Under the pieces are notes generated by a model. It did not search any database and had not been told where the DNA came from. It worked only from the letters and a program-made list of their open reading frames with translations. Position numbers and translations under genes: made by a program. Below, piece by piece: positions 26,857 through 34,593 of a stretch of 64,000 nt of DNA. Origin of the DNA: an uncultured Christensenella sp. (GTDB lineage Bacteria; Bacillota; Clostridia; Christensenellales; Borkfalkiaceae). The stretch is taken from the NCBI GenBank assembly GCA_910579295.1, contig CAJTTC010000001.1:124001-188000 (forward strand), given 5' to 3'. Position 1 is the first letter of the stretch. The number at the start of each line of letters is the position of its first letter.

Positions 26857-27232
26857 GTGTATAGACAGTCGGCTTTCAAATGACGGTTATGAACTTGATC
26901 CGACCGAAAAATATGTAGTTGATATTGAATCGGAAATAGAATTCCAAGCTGCGATAATGATGTCTTTTCAGGTAATGGGTCCGCCTCCCGCAATTAAGAA
27001 TTACCACGCGTGGTTATTCGAAAACGGGTTTAATGTGGATGCTCCTAATCCGACAAATGAGTTTGTTGCGCCTTATTATGGAGTTAAGCCGCTCTGGAAA
27101 ACAGCTTATTCTCAGGGCATTGTCATAAAAGCTGAGAATGATGATGACTATTTCATTGTTATGGAATGTAGCCGTGAAAATAGGGGATATAAGTATACAA
27201 AAGTTATTTTAACTCCGGGTGGTTGTATGTAA
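26834..27232 (+). CDS. Small protein of unknown function (132 aa)
   Basis: The ATG at 26834 lies inside the 3' end of the DUF4365-type gene (23-nt overlap), which suggests co-expression. The soluble acidic product has no signal or membrane segment. Recognisable stretches are few: PPPAIKNYHAWLFENGFNVDAPNP and a C-terminal DDDYFIVMECSREN strand pattern reminiscent of small immunity-type proteins. I do not recognise a family. It is the last gene before the right island repeat, and the next 150 nt hold nothing I can name. Confidence 0.6.
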   Translation: MKKIKLSECIDSRLSNDGYELDPTEKYVVDIESEIEFQAAIMMSFQVMGPPPAIKNYHAWLFENGFNVDAPNPTNEFVAPYYGVKPLWKTAYSQGIVIKAENDDDYFIVMECSRENRGYKYTKVILTPGGCM

Positions 27233-27381
27233 ATTGAATTTAAGTTTAACACGGCAATCGTACTAAAACGCTTGATTTTAATATGTTGTTTTTGATAAAC
27301 TATGCGTATACTTGATAGATTAGAGTACGTTATGGTTATTAACATTCAAAAAGTGGGCGACCCCCGAATACACACGGTGGT

Positions 27382-27414
27382 ACAGGCGAATATCAAGAAC
27401 CCGAGAAAGTAATT
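27382..27414 (+). repeat. Right island repeat (putative attR), diverged copy of the ppdK tail
   Basis: The sequence encodes QANIKNPRK and a TAA stop, identical in protein to the ppdK C-terminus at 18287-18316. Five nucleotide differences are all synonymous. No ppdK similarity is visible upstream of it, so it is only a tail fragment. Read as the element-borne or displaced half of an attachment site. Confidence 0.78.
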
Positions 27415-27466
27415 GTATAGGATATTTAGCGTTTCGTTGAGGCGTTAATCAAAACGTTTAACAATT

Positions 27467-27502
27467 TAAGGCTTATTCCCAAGAGGAGTAAGCCTTATTT
27501 TT
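27467..27502 (+). terminator. Terminator just outside the island
   Basis: Arms TAAGGCTTA (27467-27475) and TAAGCCTTA (27489-27497) with a 13-nt loop, then TTTTT. It lies about 55 nt after the right ppdK-tail copy, at a distance fitting an original ppdK terminator displaced by the insertion. Confidence 0.72.
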
Positions 27503-27605
27503 ATGCCGAAGATAACATATTTCAAAAAGGCTCACTTGAATATACTTTTTAATAACAAAAAAGCCGAGATATTTCAATTTAGATTTATGAGAGAAATTAA
27601 ATATA

Positions 27606-27650
27606 ATAAATGAGCAAGTGGCTAATTTTAGTCGCTTGCTTATTATTTTT
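27606..27650 (+). terminator. Second terminator-like hairpin upstream of the GH3 gene
   Basis: Arms AGCAAGTG and CGCTTGCT (one G-T pair) with a TTATTATTTTT tail. The following 27651-27858 stretch must hold the GH3 promoter. A TATACT near 27793 is possible, but I see no good -35. Confidence 0.6.
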
Positions 27651-27858
27651 AGCAAAATGAGCCCTCGGGCGTATATAGTTGAAATACAACGAGTCGGTTT
27701 GCGCGCAATACTCTAAAAAACGCGGTTAAAATGTAATTTGTGTTCAAAGAACGGCAATTTGTGTCAAATGTCTCCGAAAAATCAAAAATTGATATATACT
27801 GTATCACAATAAATAATCTTGTGATTTTTTTGGTTTTAAGTAGATTAAGGGGACTGTA

Positions 27859-30318
27859 ATGGTGAACGTAAAGGTGGAAAATTTAACTCTTCGGCAAAAG
27901 GCTGAGCTTTTGACAGGCAAAGGCTTCTGGCAAACCCGCGATATTGAAGAGGAGGATATACCTTCGATATTTCTTTCGGACGGTCCTCACGGATTGCGCA
28001 AACAGGCGGCTAAGGCTGACCATCTGGGTTTTAACGCAAGCATTCCCGCAACCTGTTTCCCAACCGCGGCGGCTATGGCAGACAGCTGGGACGAACAGCT
28101 TGGCGAAGAGATGGGCGAGGCGTTGGGCGAAGAAGCGGTTGCTCAGGGAGTAAACGTGTTGCTTGGACCGGGCGTGTGCATTAAGCGCAATCCCCGTTGC
28201 GGAAGAAATTTCGAGTATTTTTCCGAAGACCCGTATCTTGCCGGTAAAATGGCAGCCGCATATGTGCGCGGAATACAGAAAAACGGCGTGTCGGCGTGTG
28301 TAAAACACTTTGCCTGCAACAGTCAGGAAGAACGCAGAATGGTCACTGATTCGGTTGTAGACGAGCGCACTCTGCGCGAAATTTACCTTACGGCTTTTGA
28401 AATAGCTGTCAAGGAGGGCGGCGCGTATGCGATAATGTCCTCCTATAATAAGATAAACGGCACGTTCGCCGATGAAAATTCGCACCTTCTTCGCGGCATA
28501 TTGCGCGGCGAATGGGGTTTTGACGGCGCTGTTATCTCCGATTGGGCGGGCTGTAACAACAAGGTTGCCTCCACGGTAGCGGGCGGCGATTTGGAAATGC
28601 CCTTCTGTAAGTACGGCGCTGACGATATAGTAAAGGCCGTAGAAAGCGGCGAGCTTGACGAAAAATTAGTCGATGAGTGCGTGGGAAGAGTGCTTCAACT
28701 CGTAGAACGCACGACATCGGGTGAAAAGTGCAGACAGTTCGACAGCGAAAAGCATCACGCGCTTGCCGGAAGGTGCGCGCGGGAGAGCATAGTGCTGTTA
28801 AAAAACGACGGCGTTTTGCCCTTAAAGCAAACCGAGCGCATAGCCGTTGTCGGTGATTTTGCTCAGACGCCCCGCTATCAGGGCGCGGGATCTTCGGTGG
28901 TCAATCCCATAAAGCTCGATAACACGCTGTCGCTTATAAAGGAATACGGATACGACGCGGTTGGCTATTGCAAGGGCTTTAAACGTTACGGCGGCAATAG
29001 CAAGCGGCTGATTAAACAGGCGGTAAAGCTTGCCGCTAACGCCGATACCGTCCTTTTATATCTTGGACTTGACGAGTTCAGCGAAGTCGAGGGTATTGAC
29101 AGGGCGCACATTAAAATGCCGTACAATCAGACTGCGCTTTTCCACGCGCTTGCGGCGACGGGCAAAAAAATCGTGCTTGTGCTTTCCTGCGGCAGTGCGG
29201 TCACGACAAATTGGGCGCAGAGGGCAAACGCTATTGTTTACGGCGGTCTGTCCGGTCAGGCGGGAGCAGGCGCTGTCCTCGACGTTATCAGCGGAAAGAT
29301 TAATCCCTCGGGGAAGCTTGCGGAAACTTTCCCCGACCCGTACGAGCCCTGCGCTTCGTCAAGTTATTTCCCCGGTAAAGAAATGACGGCAGAATACCGC
29401 GAAGGTATATTTGTCGGATATCGTTACTACGATACGGCGGGCGTTAAGGTGGCTTATCCGTTCGGCTACGGGCTATCTTACACGACATTCGAATATTCCG
29501 ATTTGCAGATTGACGGCGATGGTGCGTCGTTTACTGTCGCCAACACGGGCGAACGCGACGGCGCGGAAATAGCGCAAATGTATATCGGCAAAAGCTCGGC
29601 TAAAATTTTCCGTCCCGTAAAAGAATTAAAGGGCTTTAAAAAGGTGTTCTTAAAAGCGGGAGAAAGCAAGCGGGTCACTATAAAATTTGACGACAAGACT
29701 TTCAGATATTTCAATACGGCGACGGACAAGTGGGAAGTTGAGGGAGGCGAATATACGGTTTTCGTGTGCGCGGACAGCGCCGACGTGCGTTTGAAGGGTA
29801 CGGTAAACAGGGAGAGCACGACCGAAGCTTATCCTTACGACGTTGAAAAGCTCCCTTCGTATTTCAGCGGAAAGGTTGCGGCGGTAAAGGATGCGGAGTT
29901 TGAAGCGCTTCTCGGCAGAAAGCCCCCTAAGTCGGGTTATGATTTCTATAAAAAGAGGCGTATGATAATCGACGAAAACAGTACGGTGTACGACCTCAGA
30001 TATTCCAAGCGCTGGGTGGGCAGAGCGTTTTCGGGCATAGTACGCTTCGCCATAGGCTTTTGCGGGAAGTTCGGGATGCGTACGCAGGCAAACACGCTTG
30101 TAATGGGCGTTCTGCATCAGCCTGTACGCGGGCTTGCAAAATACGGCAATATGAGCCGCCGACAGATGGAGGGGTTGCTCCTTATATTCAACGGGCACTT
30201 CTTTAAGGGACTGCATTACTTCTGTTCAAAGGAAAAGAAACGCAAGAAAAAAATCGTAATAAACGCCGTTGAAGCAGAAGTGAATGCGACTGAAACAGAA
30301 GTTCGGGCGATAGAATAG
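27859..30318 (+). CDS. Glycoside hydrolase family 3 beta-glycosidase
   Basis: An 819-residue cytoplasmic enzyme (no signal peptide). The N-terminal barrel has SDGPHGLRKQ, the substrate-binding KHF (KHFACNSQEERR) and the nucleophile in VISDWAG (D228). The GH3_C domain follows with the AGSSVVNP and GLDEFSEVEGIDR segments, then an FnIII-like domain (PFGYGLSYTTFEYS start, typical of beta-glucosidases). About 150 extra residues at the C-terminus are basic and not of a known domain. Substrate is not predictable beyond beta-linked gluco- or xylo-oligosaccharides. The start ATG has GGGGA upstream. It ends with TAG. Confidence 0.9.
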   Translation: MVNVKVENLTLRQKAELLTGKGFWQTRDIEEEDIPSIFLSDGPHGLRKQAAKADHLGFNASIPATCFPTAAAMADSWDEQLGEEMGEALGEEAVAQGVNVLLGPGVCIKRNPRCGRNFEYFSEDPYLAGKMAAAYVRGIQKNGVSACVKHFACNSQEERRMVTDSVVDERTLREIYLTAFEIAVKEGGAYAIMSSYNKINGTFADENSHLLRGILRGEWGFDGAVISDWAGCNNKVASTVAGGDLEMPFCKYGADDIVKAVESGELDEKLVDECVGRVLQLVERTTSGEKCRQFDSEKHHALAGRCARESIVLLKNDGVLPLKQTERIAVVGDFAQTPRYQGAGSSVVNPIKLDNTLSLIKEYGYDAVGYCKGFKRYGGNSKRLIKQAVKLAANADTVLLYLGLDEFSEVEGIDRAHIKMPYNQTALFHALAATGKKIVLVLSCGSAVTTNWAQRANAIVYGGLSGQAGAGAVLDVISGKINPSGKLAETFPDPYEPCASSSYFPGKEMTAEYREGIFVGYRYYDTAGVKVAYPFGYGLSYTTFEYSDLQIDGDGASFTVANTGERDGAEIAQMYIGKSSAKIFRPVKELKGFKKVFLKAGESKRVTIKFDDKTFRYFNTATDKWEVEGGEYTVFVCADSADVRLKGTVNRESTTEAYPYDVEKLPSYFSGKVAAVKDAEFEALLGRKPPKSGYDFYKKRRMIIDENSTVYDLRYSKRWVGRAFSGIVRFAIGFCGKFGMRTQANTLVMGVLHQPVRGLAKYGNMSRRQMEGLLLIFNGHFFKGLHYFCSKEKKRKKKIVINAVEAEVNATETEVRAIE

Positions 30319-30470
30319 TTTATTTTTCTCCTTAGTACGAACGAACGGCTTGCGCAGGCAATTTCGTATTTTACTTCTTGATAATTTTTGCACGAAGTGA
30401 TAAACTGATATTGTGGAGTGCAAGGCGCGGTTAAAATGCCGCCGTTGAATTTTCCGAAGGGGGGAACGCA

Positions 30471-31181
30471 ATGGTTATAAATATTGCTATCGTAGAGGAC
30501 AGTAAGGAGGAGATGAGGCAGCTCACGGCGTTTTTAAAGCGCTATCAGGAGGAAAATCCCGATGTCGAATTTGCAATCAGTAAATTTACCGACGGCGACG
30601 AGATTTGCGAAAACTTCCAGTGTCAGTACGACGTAATTTTAATGGACATTCAGATGAAGCGCGTCGACGGACTTAAAGCGGCGGAGTATCTTCGGCGCTT
30701 CGACGAGCGCGTAGAAATTATTTTTATAACAAACTGCACGCAATACGCAATCGGCGGCTATAAGGTGCGCGCCTTCAATTATATAGTCAAGCCTATGAGC
30801 TATACGGTTTTCAGTGCGGAAGCAAAGAGATTTATAGCCTCCGTTGCAAAAAAGCGTGAGGCGTATATTCTTATCTCCTTGCGCAACAGCACAGTGCGGC
30901 TTGCTCTCAACGAAATAATATACGTCGAATGCGTAAAGCATAAAATCATTTTTCATACAAAGGATAAAGATTATGAGATCTTCGGCACGATGCGCGATTA
31001 CGAAGGCAGACTCGAAAAGAGTAATTTTTTCCGCTGTAACAGCGGCTATCTTATAAACCTTATGATGGTAAACGGCGTAAAGGACGATATGGTAAGCGTC
31101 GGTGGGTACGAGCTTAAAATCAGCCGTCCGCGCAAGAAGCAGTTTATGGAGAAGCTTGCAAGCTTCTATTGCGGAGGTTGA
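30471..31181 (+). CDS. LytTR-family response regulator (AgrA/LytR-like)
   Basis: A 236-residue protein. Residues 1-120 are a receiver domain with acidic pocket VEDSKEE, phosphoacceptor D59 in VILMDIQM and KP at the end of the domain (NYIVKPMSY). Residues about 138-232 are a LytTR DNA-binding domain (NEIIYVECVKHKIIFHT, FFRCNSGYLINL). It should be activated by the kinase encoded 3 nt downstream. GGGGG lies before the ATG. A TTGATA-17-TAAACT promoter is plausible about 75 nt upstream. Targets are unknown, and neighbouring glycosidase and surface genes are candidates. Confidence 0.88.
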   Translation: MVINIAIVEDSKEEMRQLTAFLKRYQEENPDVEFAISKFTDGDEICENFQCQYDVILMDIQMKRVDGLKAAEYLRRFDERVEIIFITNCTQYAIGGYKVRAFNYIVKPMSYTVFSAEAKRFIASVAKKREAYILISLRNSTVRLALNEIIYVECVKHKIIFHTKDKDYEIFGTMRDYEGRLEKSNFFRCNSGYLINLMMVNGVKDDMVSVGGYELKISRPRKKQFMEKLASFYCGG

Positions 31182-31184
31182 TAT

Positions 31185-32498
31185 ATGCCTCCTGAAACCG
31201 TATTGCCCGATATTCCCCGTATCTATACGGCGGTGTCGGAATGGCTGGCGTGCATGCTGTTTATACTCAACGCAAAAAAGCGATTCAACAAATTGCAGAC
31301 TGTAGTTTTGTGCGTTTCGTCACTCATTGTCTTTATAGTCTTTCACATTTTTGCCGGGACGTTGCCGTTAGGCTTCTGGGTGCCCTGTATGATTTTCGCG
31401 GTGCTTTTGATGTGCCTGAACGTCTGGTGCACAACAAAAAAGAACGTAAAAACGTCGTGTTATCTCGGCGTGCAGGCGTTTATAGTGGCGGAGTTCATTT
31501 CGGCGGTAGAGTGGTGGCTGTATTATTACTTCTATTCAAACTTCTCTTCGCTTAACACGCCTGTTGCAAGCGCGCTGTTTGCGGTGGGTATCTATGCGAT
31601 ATTCTTTACGTTGCTGTTCTTTCTCGAACGCCATTTCAGCCGCCGCGGTCTGGGCGTAATTTACACAAAGGATTTAATAACCGCGGTTATTATCGTCGCA
31701 ACGGCGTTTCTTATAAGCAATATAAGCTTTATGCCGTGGAACACTCCGCTTTCGGGAAAATACACGCTGGAAATATTTTATATAAGAACGCTCGTCGACC
31801 TGTGCGGACTGCTCGTCCTGTACAGCAACCGCGAAATGAAGGCGGCAAACGTGGCGGCGGCAGAGCTTACTCAGATCAGATTGCTCCTTGACAAACAGTA
31901 TGAGCAATACTGTCTGACCAAGACGGCTATTGATTCCGTAAACAGGCGCTATCACGATTTAAAGCATCAGGTTGCATTACTGCGTGAAAAGGATACGGAC
32001 GCGGCGGAAAAGCTGGTAAACGAAATAGAAAACGAGACTCGTTTGTACGAGGTTGTTTATAAGACGGGTAACGACATATTAGATACTATTCTGATGTCCA
32101 AGAGTATTCTGTGTGTAGACAGAGGGATTACTTTTACCTGCGTTGCCGACGGAACAGCGCTAAATTTTCTGGGCGACGCCGATATCTGTTCGCTATTCGG
32201 TAACGCTCTCGATAATGCAATCGAGAGTTTCGATGGGGTGACCGACGAAGAGGCGAAGTTAATAAAGCTTGCCGTCTATAAAAACGACGCCTTGCTTATA
32301 ATCAAGTGTGAAAATACCTTCCACGGAAAGTTAAGGACGGCAAACGGCGAATTGCTCACCACAAAACACGAAAAACTCAATCACGGGTACGGCGTTAAAA
32401 GCATAAAGGCGATTGCCGCAAAATACGGCGGAACGGTTACATACAACGTTACGGACGGTATGTTCAATCTTGCAATCGTCATTCCCGTACAGATTTAA
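31185..32498 (+). CDS. AgrC-like GHKL sensor histidine kinase
   Basis: A 437-residue protein with about six transmembrane segments in the first 215 residues and no extracellular sensor domain. A dimerisation helix with the phosphoacceptor in RRYHDLKHQ (H257) follows, then a GHKL ATPase: N-box LFGNALDNAIES and G-box HGYGVKSIKAIAAKYGG. This is the arrangement of peptide-sensing AgrC-type kinases. No pheromone precursor or AgrB-like peptidase gene is visible nearby, so the signal is unknown. It forms an operon with the LytTR regulator. Confidence 0.85.
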   Translation: MPPETVLPDIPRIYTAVSEWLACMLFILNAKKRFNKLQTVVLCVSSLIVFIVFHIFAGTLPLGFWVPCMIFAVLLMCLNVWCTTKKNVKTSCYLGVQAFIVAEFISAVEWWLYYYFYSNFSSLNTPVASALFAVGIYAIFFTLLFFLERHFSRRGLGVIYTKDLITAVIIVATAFLISNISFMPWNTPLSGKYTLEIFYIRTLVDLCGLLVLYSNREMKAANVAAAELTQIRLLLDKQYEQYCLTKTAIDSVNRRYHDLKHQVALLREKDTDAAEKLVNEIENETRLYEVVYKTGNDILDTILMSKSILCVDRGITFTCVADGTALNFLGDADICSLFGNALDNAIESFDGVTDEEAKLIKLAVYKNDALLIIKCENTFHGKLRTANGELLTTKHEKLNHGYGVKSIKAIAAKYGGTVTYNVTDGMFNLAIVIPVQI

Positions 32499-32509
32499 AC
32501 AACACTATC

Positions 32510-32558
32510 AACAATTAATTCCCCCGACCGAACGGTCGGGGGAATTAATTGTTATTTT
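32510..32558. terminator. Strong terminator with 21-bp perfect stem
   Basis: The stem is the perfect inverted repeat 32510-32530 with 32532-32553 (core CCCCCGACCG/CGGTCGGGGG) extended by AT pairs, followed by ATTTTTT. It closes the two-component operon. Confidence 0.9.
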
Positions 32559-32665
32559 TTGAGAAAAAATGCAGAAAGTGTACAAAATCTAACAGAATAT
32601 GTAATTGTTCAACAAAATTTTCAATTCCGTGATATTCTTATGTCAAATAAGAAAAGGGCAAATTT

Positions 32666-32706
32666 AAGGGGATATCCCCTTATCCGTGCGCTCCGCGCAC
32701 GGATAA
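32666..32706 (+). promoter_or_regulatory. Tandem hairpins in the leader of the 32.9-kb operon
   Basis: The 357-nt gap 32499-32855 holds the terminator above, the 16-bp perfect palindrome AAGGGGATATCCCCTT (32666-32681), and directly after it a 12-bp stem (32680-32691 with 32695-32706) with a 3-nt loop. A further GC-rich hairpin lies near 32777-32792 (GGCG/GCGCC), then a CCCGCAAGGG stem-loop. An unused AAGGAGG occurs at about 32741. I could not match this to a riboswitch class. No convincing promoter was found. Confidence 0.5.
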
Positions 32707-32855
32707 TAATAATTAATTGTATTTGATTTTAATAAGGAGGATAAAAGGTAAAAGATAAAACCGTTTCAGTTGCGCGGCGTGAAAAGCGCCAAAGCCCGCA
32801 AGGGTAGATTTTAAAAAAATTAAAATTCAGTAACAAAAATTCAGGAGACCTTTTG

Positions 32856-34100
32856 ATGAAAAACAAGATTAAAAAAATCATTGCTGCAACTGTGGCGGTC
32901 GCGACGCTCGTTATCGGTTGTATCGGTGCGGCAGGATGTAATTATTGCGCTCATCAGCTTGACGTAATCGAGAAGGTGGAATCAACCTGTATCGAGCACG
33001 GCCACGGCTATTCCTACAGGTGTAAAAAGTGCAATAAGCTTTTTGCGTACACGACCGAGAAGGGGCTGTACGAAATAAGCGAGGCCGAAGAGCTGCCCCT
33101 TGGCAACCACGTAGCTTCCGACGCATTCAACGTAAAATTAAAGGACGGCGCAACTTCCGTGCTTGACTTCGAAGTGAAGACTAAGTGCGCGGTGTGCGAC
33201 GCGGAAATGCCAATGCCCGACGAAAAGCTTGCAACTATATTAGCCCCCAACCTCAAAAAGGAAGCGGGCCGTCTGTCGCAGGCGTATAACGGCACATATC
33301 TGTACGGTAAGGACGGCTCGACCGAAAAGGGCGCGGGTAAACCCTATACGCAGATATCGTTTAAAGCCAAGACAAAAGAGAACGACGTTATCTCGCTTAA
33401 CGCTCCTACCTACACGAAAGATCAGGAATATATAGACAATCACAAAGGGCAGGGACTTATATATCAGAAAGACGGAGAATGGGATTGGGCGCACGGCTGG
33501 GGCTCGTATCAGCGTTTCCCTCTGTTTATTCCCTTTAAAGAGGGCGTCGAGAGAAAGGTTTGCTACATTATAAAGAATATAACCGACCCCGAATATTACA
33601 CCGACCCCATAAAGGTAAGCTGGTGCGTAGACGGCAATACCTGGGCGGACGTAACCGTCGCACCCGGAGAAATCGGACTGCTCAATCTTACGGGCAATCA
33701 TGACGACATAAACGTTATGAATCAATACGTAAAGGTGAGCAATCCCAACAGTACCAACGGCGAACTCGGAAACGGTAGCGCAAGACCTATGAAGATAGAG
33801 ATTGTCGGCGTGTTCTATACCTACGGCACGGTTCAGAAGCTCGATATAGATAAACAGCCCGTAAAGACCGAATATGCCGCAGGCGAAGTTTTCGACCCCA
33901 CGGGAATGGAAATTTACGCTACTTATGCGGTGGACGATAAAGAGTACTACCTCGGCAAGCTGGTCGATCTGGATAAATGCGAGTACAGCGTAGGCGACAA
34001 GCCGCTTACGAAAGACGATACGAAGATAACTATAACGTACGGCGGCGCAAGAGTGTCAATCAACATAACGGTCACGGAGGGAGGAGCGGCAAATGGATAA
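32856..34100 (+). CDS. Lipoprotein with C-terminal bacterial Ig-like domain
   Basis: The start is the ATG at 32856, spaced 8 nt from AGGAG; a TTG one codon upstream is unlikely. The signal peptide ends in a GAAGC lipobox. Residues 25-100 carry a cysteine-rich part (HQLDVIEKVESTCIEHGHGYSYRCKKCNK) of the type seen in clostridial surface proteins. The middle is unassigned. The last 85 residues form a Big_3-like Ig domain (KQPVKTEYAAGEVFDPTGMEIYATY). The gene overlaps the next by 8 nt and heads a three-gene operon with a membrane protein and a GH3 enzyme. A role in glycan capture is inferred. Confidence 0.75.
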   Translation: MKNKIKKIIAATVAVATLVIGCIGAAGCNYCAHQLDVIEKVESTCIEHGHGYSYRCKKCNKLFAYTTEKGLYEISEAEELPLGNHVASDAFNVKLKDGATSVLDFEVKTKCAVCDAEMPMPDEKLATILAPNLKKEAGRLSQAYNGTYLYGKDGSTEKGAGKPYTQISFKAKTKENDVISLNAPTYTKDQEYIDNHKGQGLIYQKDGEWDWAHGWGSYQRFPLFIPFKEGVERKVCYIIKNITDPEYYTDPIKVSWCVDGNTWADVTVAPGEIGLLNLTGNHDDINVMNQYVKVSNPNSTNGELGNGSARPMKIEIVGVFYTYGTVQKLDIDKQPVKTEYAAGEVFDPTGMEIYATYAVDDKEYYLGKLVDLDKCEYSVGDKPLTKDDTKITITYGGARVSINITVTEGGAANG

Positions 34101-34593
34101 GCTTAAAATGTTCTTCGGAAAAGTATGGGAGTATTTAAAGTCGCGCGGAGCAGGCTTCTACCTGCTTATGCCCGTATTGATTTTATCGTTTGTCATTCCC
34201 TTTGTCTACGTAGCCGAATACGGCAATCAGCCCAGCTATTACGAGCCGATAGTCACTGCTCTGCCCTTCCTTGCAAGCGCGGCGTATGCAATGTGCTTTT
34301 TCGGATACACGGCAAAATATGCAGGCGTGGCAATGTTTGCATTTAATCTCGGCGGATTGCTTACGTTCGTAAACACGGTTTACTATGACGTAGCCGACAA
34401 GCTGTTTAAGGCGGGCGATATAAGCATAGGCGGCATTTTCAGTAAAATGGGGAACAACTTCACTTTTATTTTAGTGGCGTTCTTTATCAACATAATAATC
34501 TGTATTGCGGCGTCTTTCTGCCGCCAGTACAGAAAGGCAAAGGTAAATAAGACGGAAGTAAAGGCGGAAGCGCAGGAGGTTGCGTGTGAATAA
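34093..34593 (+). CDS. Four-segment membrane protein, unknown function
   Basis: A 166-residue protein with hydrophobic segments at about 22-40, 58-75, 78-97 and 122-143 and a charged C-terminal tail. No family is recognised. It overlaps the upstream lipoprotein gene by 8 nt and the downstream GH3 gene by 8 nt (from the GTG start), so all three are translationally coupled. It may be an accessory subunit of the membrane-anchored GH3 enzyme. Confidence 0.65.
   Translation: MDKLKMFFGKVWEYLKSRGAGFYLLMPVLILSFVIPFVYVAEYGNQPSYYEPIVTALPFLASAAYAMCFFGYTAKYAGVAMFAFNLGGLLTFVNTVYYDVADKLFKAGDISIGGIFSKMGNNFTFILVAFFINIIICIAASFCRQYRKAKVNKTEVKAEAQEVACE

Larger units (their letters stand above)
18286..27414. 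mobile_element. AT-rich genomic (defence) island inserted at the 3' end of ppdK
   Basis: The segment is bounded by two imperfect 33-nt direct repeats, each encoding QANIKNPRK and a stop. It is clearly more AT-rich than both flanks and uses codons unlike its neighbours. Cargo in order: recombinase-Hint chimera, DUF3990-type toxin and HTH antitoxin, Gabija-like nuclease and helicase, interrupted DUF4365-type gene, small unknown gene. The only recombinase has lost its zinc-ribbon/C-terminal part, so the island is probably no longer self-mobile. Boundaries are inferred from the repeat and composition. Confidence 0.75.

Noticed and set aside
18370-27400. tRNA gene as island integration site
   Set aside because: No tRNA-like sequence is seen at either end. 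The repeat is the ppdK coding tail.
32755-32820. A cyclic di-GMP riboswitch in the leader, because of a GCCAAAGCCC stretch
   Set aside because: The flanking helices and tetraloop receptor of the class I motif are not present in the right order. I keep it only as an unassigned structured leader.
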